This document shows, piece after piece, positions 35,936 to 48,500 of a stretch of 64,000 bases of DNA. The DNA lies in assembly GCA_014526335.1 (NCBI GenBank), contig JACTAT010000148.1, positions 1-64,000 of the forward strand. Reading direction: 5' to 3'. The first letter of the stretch is position 1, and each line of letters starts with the position of its first letter. The stretch is from Chrysaora quinquecirrha. Taxonomy: Eukaryota; Cnidaria; Scyphozoa; Semaeostomeae; Pelagiidae. The position numbers were made by a program, and so were the translations under genes. Below the pieces are notes generated by a model. The model made no database searches. It saw nothing but the letters and a program-made list of their open reading frames with translations, and was not told the DNA's origin.

Positions 35936-38343
35936 AGAGGGCATTTTTCATACCAAGAAAGTTGTGCGAAAATTATAGAGACGCACGATATTAATTTCAA
36001 CAAGCTGAGATTGGAATATGAAATTAGCATTAAACCTGGTTTCTAGTTTGGCTGTCTTTGTGTTGAAAATTATGTTGATTTTTGAAGCGATCTGCGTTAC
36101 CGAGTTTTAAGCGATCTGCGTTCTGCAATATTGCCAAAACTGTAATGCATTTATCTTTTGTGGGCAAAATATTCTTTTCCCACCCAGAGGACACCTTATT
36201 TTTAAGAAATTGCGAATTAGGGTTTTTTGTCGTATGGTTAGAAACGGAAAAACAGATTTAAATAAATCACGAACCTTTTGTTTTTCAAATTCCTTTTCGC
36301 CAATCTTCAGTAATATTATTGTCTTGCTTTGAAAAAGTGTATTGCCTCTTTGCAGTATTAAAATGCAGACCCTTCAAATGAATCGCTGAGTTAGTATCAA
36401 ATATAATTTTGAAAATCTTATTTGTTCGGTTTACCAAAGTTTGTTGCCTGTGGTTTATGTTATCGTCGCATAGGCATCAGACACTTTTTTCATTATTAGA
36501 AATTTCTTGTATTCCAAGCGTTCCAAGGTCGAAGGGAAATCAAAGATCTATTTAGTATCATGGTATGCAAATTGAATAATATCAGAAAAGTGAAAGAATT
36601 TCACCACTGAATTTTGTATCTGCCTTTTGTATTAGCTAAACACTTCATGTTGGTAGAGAACAACAGAATTGAACAACAACTGAGTTATAATCCTTATCGC
36701 CGATCACAATTCAGCATGATTATGAAAACATTTTGTTTTCGATCTGTGCGAGTAAACATTAAATATCCCATGCGTAGGCTTTAACGTATTCATACAAATT
36801 TCAGAACGAAGTCAGGATTTTTTACATAGACATAGTTTGTTTCGGTGTTGGGGAAGCATGTTCAAATCTTAGTTGTCTTATTGAAAACGATCTCTAGAAA
36901 AACTTCTTACGACCCCTTAATGCCAACATCATCATCATCATCATCATCATAACGAAATTTACTCATACCCCCAGTTGGGGTATGATATAGAATTGAAAAT
37001 AAGTTAAATTGTTTAATCTCTACATCACAGAAGTGACAAAAAGAGTTTAAAGATATCCATATAATAACGATGTTGCTTTCTGAAATCATTATGTTAATGC
37101 CAGTAAATTTTGTTCCTACTGTTTTGGAGGCATTAAAACAAAAACCAATCTCTAACGCATTAAACCTCACAATCGTCAGTCAGATTTCAACAAGTCATAC
37201 ATTTACGGCAGGGACTCATTTACTTTTGATTTTCATTATTATTTATTTTTTCACGGTAGCCCCGTCAGTTACATGATAACTGCTTTTCAGGAGGCCGTGA
37301 TTATTTCTTCAACAGAATTACAGTTACTGCTTCAACAGAATTTCAGGACTGGGCGACCGTGGGATGTGGGGGGGGGGGGGTGTTAAACCCCGAAAAGTTG
37401 GTAGATCGTTAAGAGTTGGTCAAATTAAACGTTGGTAAAATTGGTAAAACCATAGATGGGTACAATGCAGTTTAGCAGACCCACGTTGTGAAAATAGCTG
37501 CTATTTAGTTGAATTGTTCGAAATGTCGAATTTCAAGAAATAGCATCGGAATTAGGGCAGGGTTTTAGGATCCTGGTGAGGGGGGGGGGCAATCGGTTGG
37601 AACAATCGAATCAGTTGCGTTGGAAAATTCGAACGTGAAACAATGAAAACGGAAATTCAATTCATTTTGAAACTTCGTAAGAAAAGTGGGTCCGCCAAAG
37701 TGCGTGTGTCCCCCTTAGATAAATAAATGATCTTGGTTTTACCCAAAGTAAAGCTCGGCTATAATTGGTAGACTCATTGCATAAGTCCAACAACTTCGCT
37801 GGATGATGTTGTTGTTGATTTTAGAAATCGCTCAGTGTGGTGTGACAAATCAGAAGTTGAAGAGCTGAAACTAGAGACTAGTGTAGTGAGTCTACATAGT
37901 TAGTTTGTGCAGTGAAGTCTCGATCTCACTTGACATTGATTGACATGCATTTTGGACATTTCGCGCGAATTTTCGTTTTGTAAAGAAAGAAAAAGAACGA
38001 AAGCAAGGGTGAGAGTTTTGAGTTTCTCTATGAGAGATACAGCAGAGAAATCCATTGACAGCAACAGAAAACACCAGTTGGTTCCCATGATTGCAAAAAT
38101 TCGCATACATTAATTAGGCGAAAATGTGTACCTTTATGAAATATTTTTATTTTATATTTGTAAGATCGAGACAAAATCTGATTTGTCGAGGCTTGTATAT
38201 CACCAACTACAAAAACCTAACTTATTTGTTATTTTCTGTCAATAAATAAAGATAAGACTCATTTTAGATAGTGCTGCCCAGAATAGTCAAAGTAGGTAGT
38301 TTTTCATCTTCTTACAAGTTCCCACTTTTATTGAAAAAGGAAC
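35936..38343. other. Gene-poor interval
   Basis: No gene recognised. It holds a (CAT)8 microsatellite at 36927-36950 and G-runs near 37367 and 37580. Confidence 0.5.
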
Positions 38344-39358
38344 ATCGGAAGCAGATAGTTGGAGTATTGTCTACTGATATGAGTAAAGCATTTGACTCTC
38401 TTTACCCTCCACTACTGCTAAAGAAAATGGAAATATAGCTATGGCTTTAGTAAAGATGCCATAGATATGATGGAATCATATTTTGAGAATCGCAAAACAG
38501 GGTGAAAATTGGTGAAACAAGAAGTCAATGGATGGAATCAACGAGGGAGTGTCCACAGGGATCTTCATTAGGCCCATTATTATGGAACATTTATCAAAAT
38601 GATCTATGTTACAACACCTTGAACTGTAACTTGTCAATGTATGCAGACGACCATCAATTATATATTGCAAAAGAAACACCTATTGATGTACAGAATGCTA
38701 TCAACAACAACATGGTAGATGTATGTAAGTGGTATGGAGAAAATTTCTTACATGCTAACCCCGAGAAATACCAGGTGTTAACTCTTTCCAGTGTAAAAAC
38801 GCAGGGGAAAGGCATAGAAGTAAAGATAGATGGAGTTGATATAGAACAGTCAAGATCACTCTCACTCTTAGGAGTTACAATAGACGACCAGTTATCATTC
38901 AGTGAGCATATCGCTAATGCGTGTAAGAAAGCAAGCCAGAAAGTAGGTGTTTTGGTGGGGCTCCGTAATCTCATACCTAAGGAAGCAAAACTAACATTGT
39001 ATAAAACGTCGATATTGCCAAACTTGACATACTGTGGAATGGTGTTTCATTTTTGTAAACAATCTGACAGACGGAAATTAGAAAGAGTGCAAGAAAGGGC
39101 ACTGAGAGCTGTATTTCAAGACAAAATAAGTTCCTATGAAGAACTCGTTGCAAAAGCCAATCTACACACTCTGAATAATAAACGCCTGCAAGACATTGCT
39201 ATTCTGATGTACAAAGTGAAGAATGACCTTGCACCAAAGCCACTGCAAGACATGTTCGAAAGATCGATGACAGGATACAATTTGCGAAATTCAGACTTTA
39301 AACTACCAAATTATAAGACAGTCAAATTTGGAAAACACTGTATCAGGGACCATCAGGT
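38344..39358 (+). pseudogene. Non-LTR retrotransposon (LINE) reverse transcriptase, decayed fragment
   Basis: This is the C-terminal half of a reverse transcriptase. Motif A is seen as VGVLSTDMSKAFDSL (about 38353-38400), motif B as CPQGSSLGPLLW, and motif C as MYADD (38637-38651). The thumb region LLGVTIDDQLSFSEHI and the tail ERVQERALRAVF are well kept. Between motifs A and B there is a frameshift and a stop (near 38437 and 38502), and the first Gly of motif B is Glu, so it is inactive. The 5' part (endonuclease) is absent. The reading frame runs straight into the fold-back element at 39346. Confidence 0.88.
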
Positions 39359-40278
39359 GGGACCATGGGACCCGAGACCAGGACCATTAAAGGTGGGACC
39401 ATAAGGGTGGGACCATTAAGGTGGGACCATGGGACCCGGGACCCGGGACCATTAAAGGTGGGACCATAAGGGTGGGACCATTAAGGTGGGACCATGGGAC
39501 CCGGGACCCGGGACCATTAAAGGTGGGACCATTAGGGTGGGACCATGAAGGTGGGACCATGGGACCCGGGACCCGGGACCATTAAAAGTGGGACCATTAG
39601 GGTGGGACCATGAAGGTGGGACCATGGGACCCGGGACCCGGGACCATTAAGGTGGGACCATCAAGGTAAGACCATTAATGTTTTATTTGCTATAGTCATG
39701 ATTTGGTAGTCTTACTATTTGAAATAAGGACATCTAACAGGGGCGTCGTTGCTCTAAGAATAGAGCAATACTATTTACGATACTACATTGCCGTAGCCGA
39801 TCGTTATCGCAAAATGCTCCTCCATCAGGATGTAGACCCTCATACTAGGCGGCTTCTTGACCCCGATGAAAAATTCAACAAAATTTGTAGTTTATTGATA
39901 TTTTTATGGGTTTTACGAATGTCACTCTGGAAGGGGCCCCCGGAAACACCTGGCGAAAAAGCCTCTGATATCTGATTAAATGATTTCTACAAAATTTCCA
40001 AAGTGTATTGGAGACATCTCACGCCCATACAGTATAATATGGCAACTTTGCCTAAAGGTTAAGAATTTTATGGGATTGTTTTGAATATTCCAAATTACAT
40101 TTTAGCTTCTTACCCATTGATTCCCTTTGTTTGTCTTAATTTTCTGCAATTATAGTTGCCGTGACCATGCGTACGTTACAAAGGTCACATTCTTAGGATT
40201 GGTTTCAGTTTTGTGGTTTCGTTACTTTCATGGTATAGCACATGGTTGTTCTGTTGATTTGGGTACAACTCAATCAAG

Positions 40279-40387
40279 ATGTTCCTGCCACCAACCTTGC
40301 CAAAAAGAACTAAGCAAAGGGAAGACGTTTTTGCACAAGCACTTCCGAAGTTCAAACTCAGCGATGTAACTGATTTGAAGATAATTG
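40279..40387 (+). pseudogene. Captured exon, possibly of a protein kinase (left arm)
   Basis: A 109-bp exon-like segment reads MFLPPTLPKRTKQREDVF, then AQALPKFKLSDVTDLKIIG, and ends at a good donor (G followed by GTGAGT). A hydrophobic strand DLKIIG before the splice site is what precedes the Gly-rich loop in many protein kinases. The rest of a kinase is not present in the element. Identity is tentative. Confidence 0.4.
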
Positions 40388-41304
40388 GTGAGTACAAATT
40401 GCTATGATTTTAAGCTCCGCAATGTTTTTGCTAAGAAACAAGATTTGACTCGACATTGAGACAGCCGTTGGTTGCGCTGCGCAAAGAAATGTCTGTACTT
40501 CTTATTCCATTTGGTAAATCTCTTATTAGAAGGGTAAAACGAAGTAGGGGTGCATATCGTATCGTTACTACCGAATTTGTGGTAACTGTATATGTGACAG
40601 GCAGCTCAGAGAAAGCAACCTGATATTCGATTTTGCGTCATGGGTTGCATTAGAATATTTGTAAGCATCGGGCTGTTTTGAAAACTGTACTTGCATGCCA
40701 ATCAATTTACTGTTCACTCGATTACGCATTTAGCACAAAGTAGGACATGCAAACATGCGCAGACTACAGTTACTGTTAGTTTTTAATGAATAATGGCATA
40801 AATTCACTCATTTCTTGCATAAAAACCCAAAGAAACTCATTGTGAAGTTAAGAAACTCTTTACGACACTGTATCATTCTCCATTATCGTGCTCAAAATTA
40901 TGAAACTCTTCCACATGTTTAAGAGCAAAATTGATCCTAGTAGACAGGGAAATTACTGTTACCAACTAGCAAACTGGGCAACCGAAAATTTTATTGTTGC
41001 CATTACTTAAATATACTATTGCGGATATTTTGGCACTTGGGACATTTTTTTGGTAAATTTCAGTATACCAAATGAAAGACCATCGAAAATGGAGCAAAAT
41101 ATTGTAAGGCATTTCTTGCATTTGAGTAACGGATACATGCACCCCTACTTCGTTTTACCCTTCTAATAAGAGATTTACCAAATGGAATAAGAAGTACAGA
41201 CATTTCTTTGCGCAGCGCAACCAACGGCTGTCTCAATGTCGAGTCAAATCTTGTTTCTTAGCAAAAACATTGCGGAGCTTAAAATCATAGCAATTTGTAC
41301 TCAC

Positions 41305-41413
41305 CAATTATCTTCAAATCAGTTACATCGCTGAGATTGAACTTCGGAAGTGCTTCTGCAAAAACGTCTTCCCTTTGCTTAGTTCTTTTTGGCAAGGTTG
41401 GTGGCAGGAACAT
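41305..41413 (-). pseudogene. Captured exon, possibly of a protein kinase (right arm copy)
   Basis: Inverted copy of the segment at 40279-40387 with the same length, frame and GTGAGT donor. Two residues differ (EALPKFNLSDVTDLKIIG). Confidence 0.4.
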
Positions 41414-42399
41414 CTTGATTGAGTAGTACCCAAATCAACAGAACAACCATGTGCTATACCATGAAAGTAACGAAACCACAAAACTGAAACCAATCCTAAG
41501 AATGTGACCTTTGTAACGTACGCATGGTCACGGCAACTATAATTGCAGAAAATTAAGACAAACAAAGGGAATCAATGGGTAAGAAGCTAAAATGTAATTT
41601 GGAATATTCAAAACAATCCCATAAAATTCTTAACCTTTACTTAGGCAAAGTTGCCATATTATACTGTATGGGCGTGAGATGTCTCCAATACACTTTGGAA
41701 ATTTTGTAGAAATCATTTAATCAGATATCAGAGGCTTTTTCGCCAGGTGTTTCCGGGGCCCCTTCCAGAGTGACATTCGTAAAGCCCATAAAATATCAAT
41801 AAACTACAAATTTTGTTGAATTTTTCATCGGGGTCAAGAAGCCGCCTAGTATGAGGGTCTACATCCTGATGGAGGAGCATTTTGCGATAACGATCGGCTA
41901 CGGCAATAATGTAGTATCGTAAATAGTATTGCTCTATTCTTTGAGCAACGACGCCCCTGTTAGATGTCCTTATTTCAAATAGTAAGACTACCAAATCATG
42001 ACTATAGCAAATAAAATGGTCCCATTAATGGTCTTACCTTGATGGTCCCACCTTAATGGTCCCACTTTTAATGGGGTCCCGGGTCCCATGGTCCCACCTT
42101 CATGGTCCCACCCTAATGGTCCCACCTTTAATGGTCCCGGGTCCCGGGTCCCATGGTCCCACCTTAATGGTCCCACCCTAATGGTCCCACCTTTAATGGT
42201 CCCGGGTCCCGGGTCCCATGGTCCCACCTTAATGGTCCCACCCTAATGGTCCCACCTTTAATGGTCCTGATGGTCCCGGGTCCCATGGTCCCACCTTGGT
42301 TAATGGTCCCACCCTAATGGTCCCACCTTTAATGGTCCCGGGTCTCGGGTCCCATGGTCCCACCTGATGGTCCCATTTATGGGGTCCCACTTTTCCGGT

Positions 42400-42475
42400 T
42401 TGCCCAGGCCAAAAATTAAGAAACTTTTAGAACTAGGCCCCGAGCTAGGTTTCTTATAAAAAAAAATCGTGTAAA
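42400..42475. mobile_element. Single end of a TACACG-family MITE
   Basis: GAGCTAGGTTTCTTATAAAAAAAAATCGTGTA resembles the ends of the element at 46817-47182. Its left partner was not found; the fold-back element may have replaced it. Confidence 0.55.
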
Positions 42476-42572
42476 ACACCTGAAATGAATCTTTAATTTT
42501 TCCTCAGCTATTCTAGTCCACGTATCCATCGTTCACTCTCACACATATCAACCAAGCTCAGACGTTAAAAGA

Positions 42573-45500
42573 ATGGCACTCCTAACTTCAGAAGATCTGA
42601 ACCAAATCAGAAAGCACAAATATCGCAGGGAAGGAATTTCAATACTTGAGCCAATTTTTGATCCAATTTGGAATAAAATTGTATCATGTTTACCAAAGCG
42701 GCTCTCTCCAAATATCGTGACTCTGGCTGGTTTGTTTTCTGCCATTGTGCCTTGCTCAATAGCACTATTCTACAGCTATCATGCTAACCATCAGGTATAG
42801 TTTAAACTTTATAAGCTTTGATTAAAAGAGTTTTTTGAAAAGGAACTGCCCTACGTACCGCTACCGCTACACGCATTTTTTTTTATAAGGAAGTGCTTTA
42901 TAAGGAAGGTAGTACTCGGTTAGGCAAAAACTTAAGGAATTTCTAGTACTGGACCGGAGACTACACTCTTAGAAATAAAGGTTTTTGAAGGGTTTTTTGG
43001 AGGGCCGGAAGGTTTTTCAATCACGAAGGTTCTTTTATAAAACCTTTGAAGGTCTTTGAAAGAGAAAAAAGGTTCTTAAACTGCAATGGGGTTTTTCGTA
43101 TTAACATTTAAAAGAAAAAACCTATTTAGGTTCTGTGCCAAAAACTTAAGGTTCTTTCAAAAACATTGAAAAGGTTTTTTCTGTTATTTTCGGCGTTCGA
43201 CTCGTTGAGTTTTGCTCTAAAGCCTTAAAAATTTTTTTTGCAAATACGCAAATGGCGTACAACATTTTAACACAGACGGCTTCAGGCTGAGGTGCTAGCA
43301 CTTAAAACTTGGGTTGATATCAGCGATATCAGACTCAGAAACTTTATGAACAGGATTATTTGGAAAGCTCTGATTATTCGTATACGTCAAACCTGAAATT
43401 TAACTTCTAAGAAATTAATTTCAGTAAATTCACACAAGCAAATTCTTTCTGAGTTTGAAACAAAATGGCAAAATAATTTATCTTGGTTTGGCTCAGTAGT
43501 AAAGAGAAGCAAAGTTTGACCCCGGACTTGTGTATCAGAGTCATTTTTTATTAAAATATGAGAAAGTTTAATTTGAAATAGTTAAAGTAGTCCGAACGTT
43601 GCATTTGCAAAGGTTTCAGGGTTTTTCATATGGTTTTTTAAAAAACCTTTGCCTGCACGCTACGTGATTGGTCGATTCTTCCCGCCATTCCTGTGTACCA
43701 TGTGAAAGAAAGAAGTTGATTGGACCGAATGCCTGTGACAGACTTTGAAAGAAAAATCAAGGTGGTGTCAAAGTGAGTTTGCCAGCCAGTTGAAGAAAAC
43801 GAATGCCTTACAAGCTCAAGAGGACAAGAGAAGCTTTATGATATCAAGTGAGTTTTATTTTCCTGAATTATTAGCTATTTTCCAAAGCATTTTCGTGAAC
43901 TATAACTGTCTGAAGAAGTTGAAAAGTATTATGACTATGCACGTGTACGAATAGGAAATGAGGAGAAATATAGCCCCTAGGACTGTGATTTTCACGTGGA
44001 TTTTAAGATATAACAATAGATAGAAAGCCATCAAAAGATATTTGACTTTGCAAACACGCAAGACTTGCTTGCCAAACAATGCTTGCCTTGTTAAAAATAA
44101 AAAAATCAGCTTTTGAGATATATTTCCAAAAGCACAAATGCACAGAATATGATTTTGGCCTGATGTCGTTGAAAAATTTCGACCGACCTGTTCACATAAG
44201 TTTTTCTGTTGATGTTTTCTTATTGATGCCCAAAAAAGCGGCTGAAAAGTTCTGGTAAGCAGGTTTTGTAAAAAGCAGCTAAGGGAGCCTTTATATCATT
44301 GTTTATTTCAATATATCATTTATTACTCCATATTTATCGTTTCTGTGCTTCCATTTTTCAAGGTGAGATTAAAGACTGCAGAAAATGAAACAAGGTGAAC
44401 AAGAGAAGGAAGAGATGGAAATGAGCTCAATTAACTTTACCAAATAAAAGAGGAGAAGGCAGTTAGAGATGAAAGAACAATGAAACAAAAACAAAATGGA
44501 CGAAGCAACGAAGAAGTATAAAGAAGCTGTAAAGAAGAAGGAAGATGCAAAGTTAAGGAAACTCGCATTGAAGGGACAAGTATACATAATTTAATTTTAA
44601 CAACTTACTACTGAAATGTTAATAAATATTTTTCATTTGTAATTCTTTTTTATGAGTTATTTTGCACAAAATACAATGTTAAATTCTAACATCCATTCTC
44701 TTTTTTAAAATTGGAAAGTTTTTAAAAATTGCTGAGCAGGGTTTTTCAGGAAGGTGGCGGAATAACGGCGAAATAAATGCGGCGAAATGGACGAAATATA
44801 AGTTTTTCTTAAAACCCCTGAAAGAGTTGCTAAAAACCTTCAAGCAGGGTTTTCTAAAAGTATCGTAAAGGTTTTTAATGAATAGTTGTCGAAAACCTAA
44901 AAAGGTTCTTCAAAAAACCTTCTCACAGGGTTTTTGGAAAAACCTTTGAATGAGGTTTTTTAAAAGTCTTGAAAAGGTTCGAAATATGTATGATTTTAAA
45001 AAACTTGTAAAGGTTTTGTAAAAACTCTTTATTTCTAAGAGTGTACTAAGGAATCTGACGTTTTCTCTAACCTAGCATTTCGATTAAAAGATGAAGTTTT
45101 GAATTAACAGAGCAAGCAATACTTATCGCCAATGGTTTTCAATCAGTATTCATTTCTACTCGTCTTATGACACCTTTATCAGCTATATTTCCTTGACCAT
45201 TGGTTGTTTTTAAGAATCACAAAGTAAGAAGTTAAGGAATTGCTAAGGAATATTGAGTACTCAATTTTGGCCGTCAGTTAAGGAATCTTCAGTACTGACC
45301 CTGGGCCGAACTTCCTTATAAAAAAAAATGCGTGTAATGCCGTTACTAATTACGCCAGTGGCTACCTGAGCCTTTTATTTTGTTGGCGTTGCGGGCTGGT
45401 CAAGCCGTTTGCCTGCCGATTGATGCAGCCCTCCTTCCCCAACAATTATTTTCTTTCCGCGGGGAAGGCCTATGTCTCCAAAACTTTCTAGTAGTTCAAT

Positions 45501-48500
45501 CAAAAAGAGAAACCGATCAGAAATCTTGGAATGTCTGACCTGAATCCTAGTTTCTTTGATACACTAGTGCCATACTCTGCAGAAGAGCTGGTATTTATCC
45601 CAGGGGGGGGGGGTACTTGAGAAAATTTTGAACAGGGGGGACCGATTTACTTTTTTGGGTATGAAATTTGGGTGAAATTTACCTTTTTGGGTAAGATGCT
45701 TTTAGCATTATTTTCTGGGGTCACTGCAATCTCACATTAGCTCCTGATGGTAAAAAATAACATGCAACTCTTGATTTGTGTAGGTATTGTTACGCGAAAT
45801 TAAGATAATTTATTTTTTTGGGTTTGAAAAATAAGTGGTTTTTACCTTTTTGGGTACTGGACTTTTGTTTCAATTGAGCCTCCCTGTCCATAGTATTTGG
45901 AGTGCCCCCCTAGGGTATTTATGACGCCCCCTGTCCCTTCGGTGAAAATTATTTGTTTAAAAGTAGATTGTGGTATTAATGCTAAGAAATTTCATCTTCA
46001 ATGCCTGGGTGCTTAGTCCCTTGTTGGAGACCTAATTGACTAATTGAGAGGTCGTGGATTTTATTCTCGTGGGATTACTTTTCAACATACAGTGAAACCC
46101 AATTTTGTTCATTCTACAGTCACCTCAGCAGTCCATCCTGCAGACGGTTGATAAAAGCCAAGGATAATCTGCAGGCTCACGCAAATTGTTATTGCTGCTT
46201 TTACAAGCTACGATAAATTAAATAAATAAATGGAAAATAATATATATAAAACTCCCTTCGTGTTTGCTAATTACGTAATTCTGTATTTTCCCGCAGAATG
46301 TTGGCTATGCGTCTTTTTTTTGTGCCGTTGGATTTCAGTTATGGCTGCATTTGGACAGTTTAGACGGAAAGCTTGCGCGTCAAAATCGGCCAAAAAAATA
46401 TAGTCCATTTGGAGAGATCCTTGACCATGGGGGAGATTCAATGACATGGCTTTTTGTTTTGCCCGCAATTGGCTGCATGATAAGACTAGATACCAATCCG
46501 ATGTTATTTGTAGCATTCGTTCTTACGGGAACTACCATGAACTACATGGCTGAACCTTGGTTAATTTATATTACTGGTATAATGAAATTTCAAAGGTAAT
46601 TTGGATATATTATGTTCTTGGTCCCTTTGCTTTGTTTGCTACTTACTGAGTTATTCTACGTTCAATGTCAGGGTCTGCCACTTCTTCTTCAGTCCCTCTT
46701 TTTGCGTTCTTCATCCCGTCTTCTATTCCACTCTAAGCCCATGACAAGGCTGCTCTCCGAAGAGGCCCCTTGAAATCTTACCACCGTTCCTCTTTGAGTC
46801 AGGCCGGACTCTCCTGTACACGGTTTTTTATAAGAAACCTGGCTCGGGGCCTATTGCTAAAAGGTTCTTAATTGTTGGCGCAATTTTATTTCTAAAAGTT
46901 TCTAAGCAGTTTCTTAATTTAATGGAAATGAATTGCAGTAAAACTGCCGACAGACGCTGGAAATCGCGCGGAATTAGCCAAGCTGATGCGAGAAATTGCA
47001 CGCAAATGCTTGAGAACTAATTACTACCTCCACAAATGTGAAACCAGTATGTTGGAAAGCTGACACAAATATTTCTAAAGTTTCTGAACTCCTTCCTCCT
47101 AGTTCAAAAAGTTTCCTAACTTTTTGGGTGTGTAGTACCTACTGGGTTTCTTATAAACCGGTTTCTTATGAAAAGGCGTGTACAACGTTGGAACGCTGCT
47201 TTTAGATAGAAATACCGTCCACACTAGAGGAGCAAAGCGAAATACAAAGTTGAGTTGCGACAACAACAAAAATTAACAGTTTTTCATTTATTAATTCTGC
47301 TAAGACATCCAGAAAGTATTCGTCCTGTTAGCTACAATCTTGGACAAAAATTATGAGACAAACTGAACTTTTCATTAATAGTTGTCTTACCTTCGCTTTT
47401 CACCCCTCCCCCCTCACTCAATATGTATCAAATGGCCTGGAATTGTTGTCAGTGTCACTCAACATTGATTTCCCGATTTCCAAGGGATTTAATATTAAAA
47501 CATTTTATTCGCTCAGTTTGCCACATCGCCACACTTAACGCATTTGTTTGCTCATCCCTTGCGATGGTCCAGTTTCATTATTCTGTCTGTCTTCCATTCT
47601 TCCATTCTTCTTGTATTTTTCTGACATCAAAGTACTAGCATGTATTCCGTGTTTTATTCAACTCGTCAATATATTTTCCCCTTTTGTTGACATGACATTG
47701 TGCATTGCATTACTACCTCCACAAATGTGAAATACTGCAGCTTACTAGAACTCTCGAATTTTTAGTTTTTCAAGACTCTATTTTTCATTAGTGTTTACTT
47801 CTTTATCGTGTATTTTTTAGCGTGGACTTCATTGAAATATCGATTATAATGTCATTGATAGGCCTCATAAGTGGATTTTTCGGAACAGAAATATGGCGAA
47901 TTGTGGTAAGTTTCTGAATATTAACTAGATATGAACGAATGCTTAATTGTTAGAATCAGCGGTACAGCGCATGCTCATTGGCTCAGGCAGCATAGAAAAA
48001 TTCGGTAAAAATCGGAAACGCTTGTCCAAATACTGGTAAATTTGCTATGGGATGTAATCCATAACAAATATCATTGAACGAAATTTGAAATGTTTGAAAC
48101 GTGTTTTTTGAATAATGTTCAAAATCCTGAATTGTGCACCCATTCAGAATGAAATTTGGCAAAATGCAATCCTGGGTTCGTGGTAACATTTCTTATTCAT
48201 GAAGCAAAATACTCGTGCTGTGTTATGTCATATATTCACGTTACCCGGTTGTGTTTCCCCTGAAATTGCTCTTTCAAGTTCCCTCTTGCGTTGATAGAGG
48301 GGGGGGGGAGGGTCCCTTCAACCTCTTTACTCAGGACTGGCATTTTTTGTATTTGGCTCATCAGTCTTAACTATGACATTCTCATGTTCTTAATTGTTGC
48401 ATAATTTGGTCAGATTCACGTATTTCAAGAAGCGAGGTCAGAGAGCTCAGATCAAAGTTTTTGAAACGCCAGTCCAATGCAAAGATTCTTAGGATTTTCT

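Larger units (their letters stand above)
39346..42374. mobile_element. 3-kb fold-back element: near-identical 1.2-kb inverted arms with GGGACC minisatellites
   Basis: The left arm (39346-40555) and right arm (41137-42374) are inverted copies with only scattered differences, around a 581-bp unique spacer. Each arm ends in a tandem array of GTGGGACCATTAAG / GGGACCCGGGACCC units with a period of about 65 bp (39346-39672 and 42018-42374). Both arms carry the same open stretches (for example AVADRYRKMLLHQDVDPHTR) and the same kinase-like exon. High arm similarity implies recent formation or gene conversion between the arms. No transposase found. Confidence 0.9.

Noticed and set aside
39703..39975. 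90-codon frame repeated inverted at 41728-41994
   Set aside because: It might be a captured exon, but no family was recognised and the two copies differ by an indel that shifts the end. It is described as part of the fold-back element only.
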